Shown piece after piece: positions 42,544-42,649 of a DNA stretch of 42,649 bases. The notes under the pieces are model-generated. The model was not told the origin of the DNA and did not search any database. It was given only the letters and a program-made list of their open reading frames with translations. The DNA comes from an uncultured Bacteroidota bacterium. Its GTDB lineage: Bacteria; Bacteroidota; Bacteroidia; Bacteroidales; 4484-276. The position numbers and the translations under genes were made by a program. Where the stretch lies: assembly GCA_903944895.1 (NCBI GenBank), contig CAJATL010000168.1:1-42649 (forward strand), read 5' to 3'. Position 1 is the stretch's first letter. Each line of letters opens with the position of its first letter.

Positions 42544-42649
42544 TTAAGCACATAGAGAAAGTTGTTTTTCTGTTAAAAGCAGCTTTCTTCTAAGATAATC
42601 CAGTTTCTTTTCGAGGTTATTTTGGGTTTTTCGTTGTTCAAGTGATTCA
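42544..42649 (-). CDS. 3' end of an unidentified gene
   Basis: On the minus strand an open frame enters from the right edge and ends at the TAA at 42546–42544, giving the last 34 residues. They are rich in Lys, Glu, Gln and Leu (TQNNLEKKLDYLRRKLL, then TEKQLSLCA) and look like an amphipathic or coiled-coil C-terminal helix. No family can be named from this fragment, and it could be an open frame by chance. Confidence 0.4.
   Translation of the reverse strand, partial: ESLEQRKTQNNLEKKLDYLRRKLLLTEKQLSLCA

Noticed and set aside
31201-42645. Shared 16-mer at 31201–31216 and 42630–42645
   Set aside because: A single 16-bp match is about what chance gives in 42 kb, and the flanks do not align.
1-42649. 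tRNA, rRNA or riboswitch
   Set aside because: No cloverleaf, rRNA segment or known riboswitch core was recognised by eye; a covariance-model search would be needed to exclude small RNAs.

Overview
The window comes from a Bacteroidota chromosome, most likely an anaerobic or facultative Bacteroidales/Marinilabiliales-like lineage. Supporting evidence: an LpxC–FabZ fusion inside an lpxD–lpxC/fabZ–lpxA–efp–lpxD2 cluster; a PorX-type PglZ response regulator plus a very large secreted protein with a type IX secretion (T9SS) C-terminal sorting domain; TAnnTTTG-type -7 promoter boxes; a UpxY-like NusG paralogue; and a hydroxyproline dehydratase-type glycyl radical enzyme with its activase. I found no rRNA or tRNA gene.

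Layout. 1–1446 (minus): 5' part of a HypD-like glycyl radical enzyme and its radical-SAM activase. 1904–7202 (plus): polysaccharide export/polymerisation operon (flippase, a double Wzz-like chain-length protein, an O-antigen ligase/polymerase) closed by a terminator. 7460–13834 (minus): lipid A cluster lpxD, lpxC/fabZ, lpxA, efp, lpxD2, headed by an HD-domain phosphohydrolase. 14023–17472 (plus): porX, tsaE, alanine dehydrogenase. 17722–26865 (minus): a 3047-residue multidomain T9SS cargo protein. 26866–28927: a 2 kb gene-free stretch dominated by heptanucleotide repeats. 28928–36578 (plus): LutA/YkgE-like CCG protein, WlbA/WbpB-type sugar dehydrogenase, NusG paralogue, cysC, cysD, a four-helix-bundle protein and a CysN–CysC fusion, separated by repeat-rich spacers. 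36858–42313 (plus): two nearly identical Rpn/PD-(D/E)XK proteins flanking an LhgO-like oxidase, then a WecD-like acetyltransferase and a YjbH-like envelope protein. 42544–42649 (minus): 3' end of an unidentified gene.

How the parts fit together. The left and centre are envelope-building functions: surface polysaccharide export, lipid A synthesis, and T9SS regulation (PorX) with a T9SS cargo nearby. The right part joins a nucleotide-sugar dehydrogenase, a NusG-type antiterminator and a complete sulfate-activation set (APS/PAPS). This suggests modified, possibly sulfated, surface glycans, but no sulfotransferase or sulfate reductase is present, so assimilation remains possible.

The most unusual content is not a gene. 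The spacers, especially from 27 kb to the right end, are built from short words repeated with strict 7-bp or 8-bp periods, together with hairpin and palindrome elements that recur across the window. These repeats run into the 3' ends of two genes and up to the start codon of a third. Other points of interest are a fused tandem Wzz, an APS-kinase domain with altered active-site motifs beside a canonical stand-alone CysC, a CRISPR-like pair of 30-bp repeats without cas genes, and the Rpn paralogue pair.
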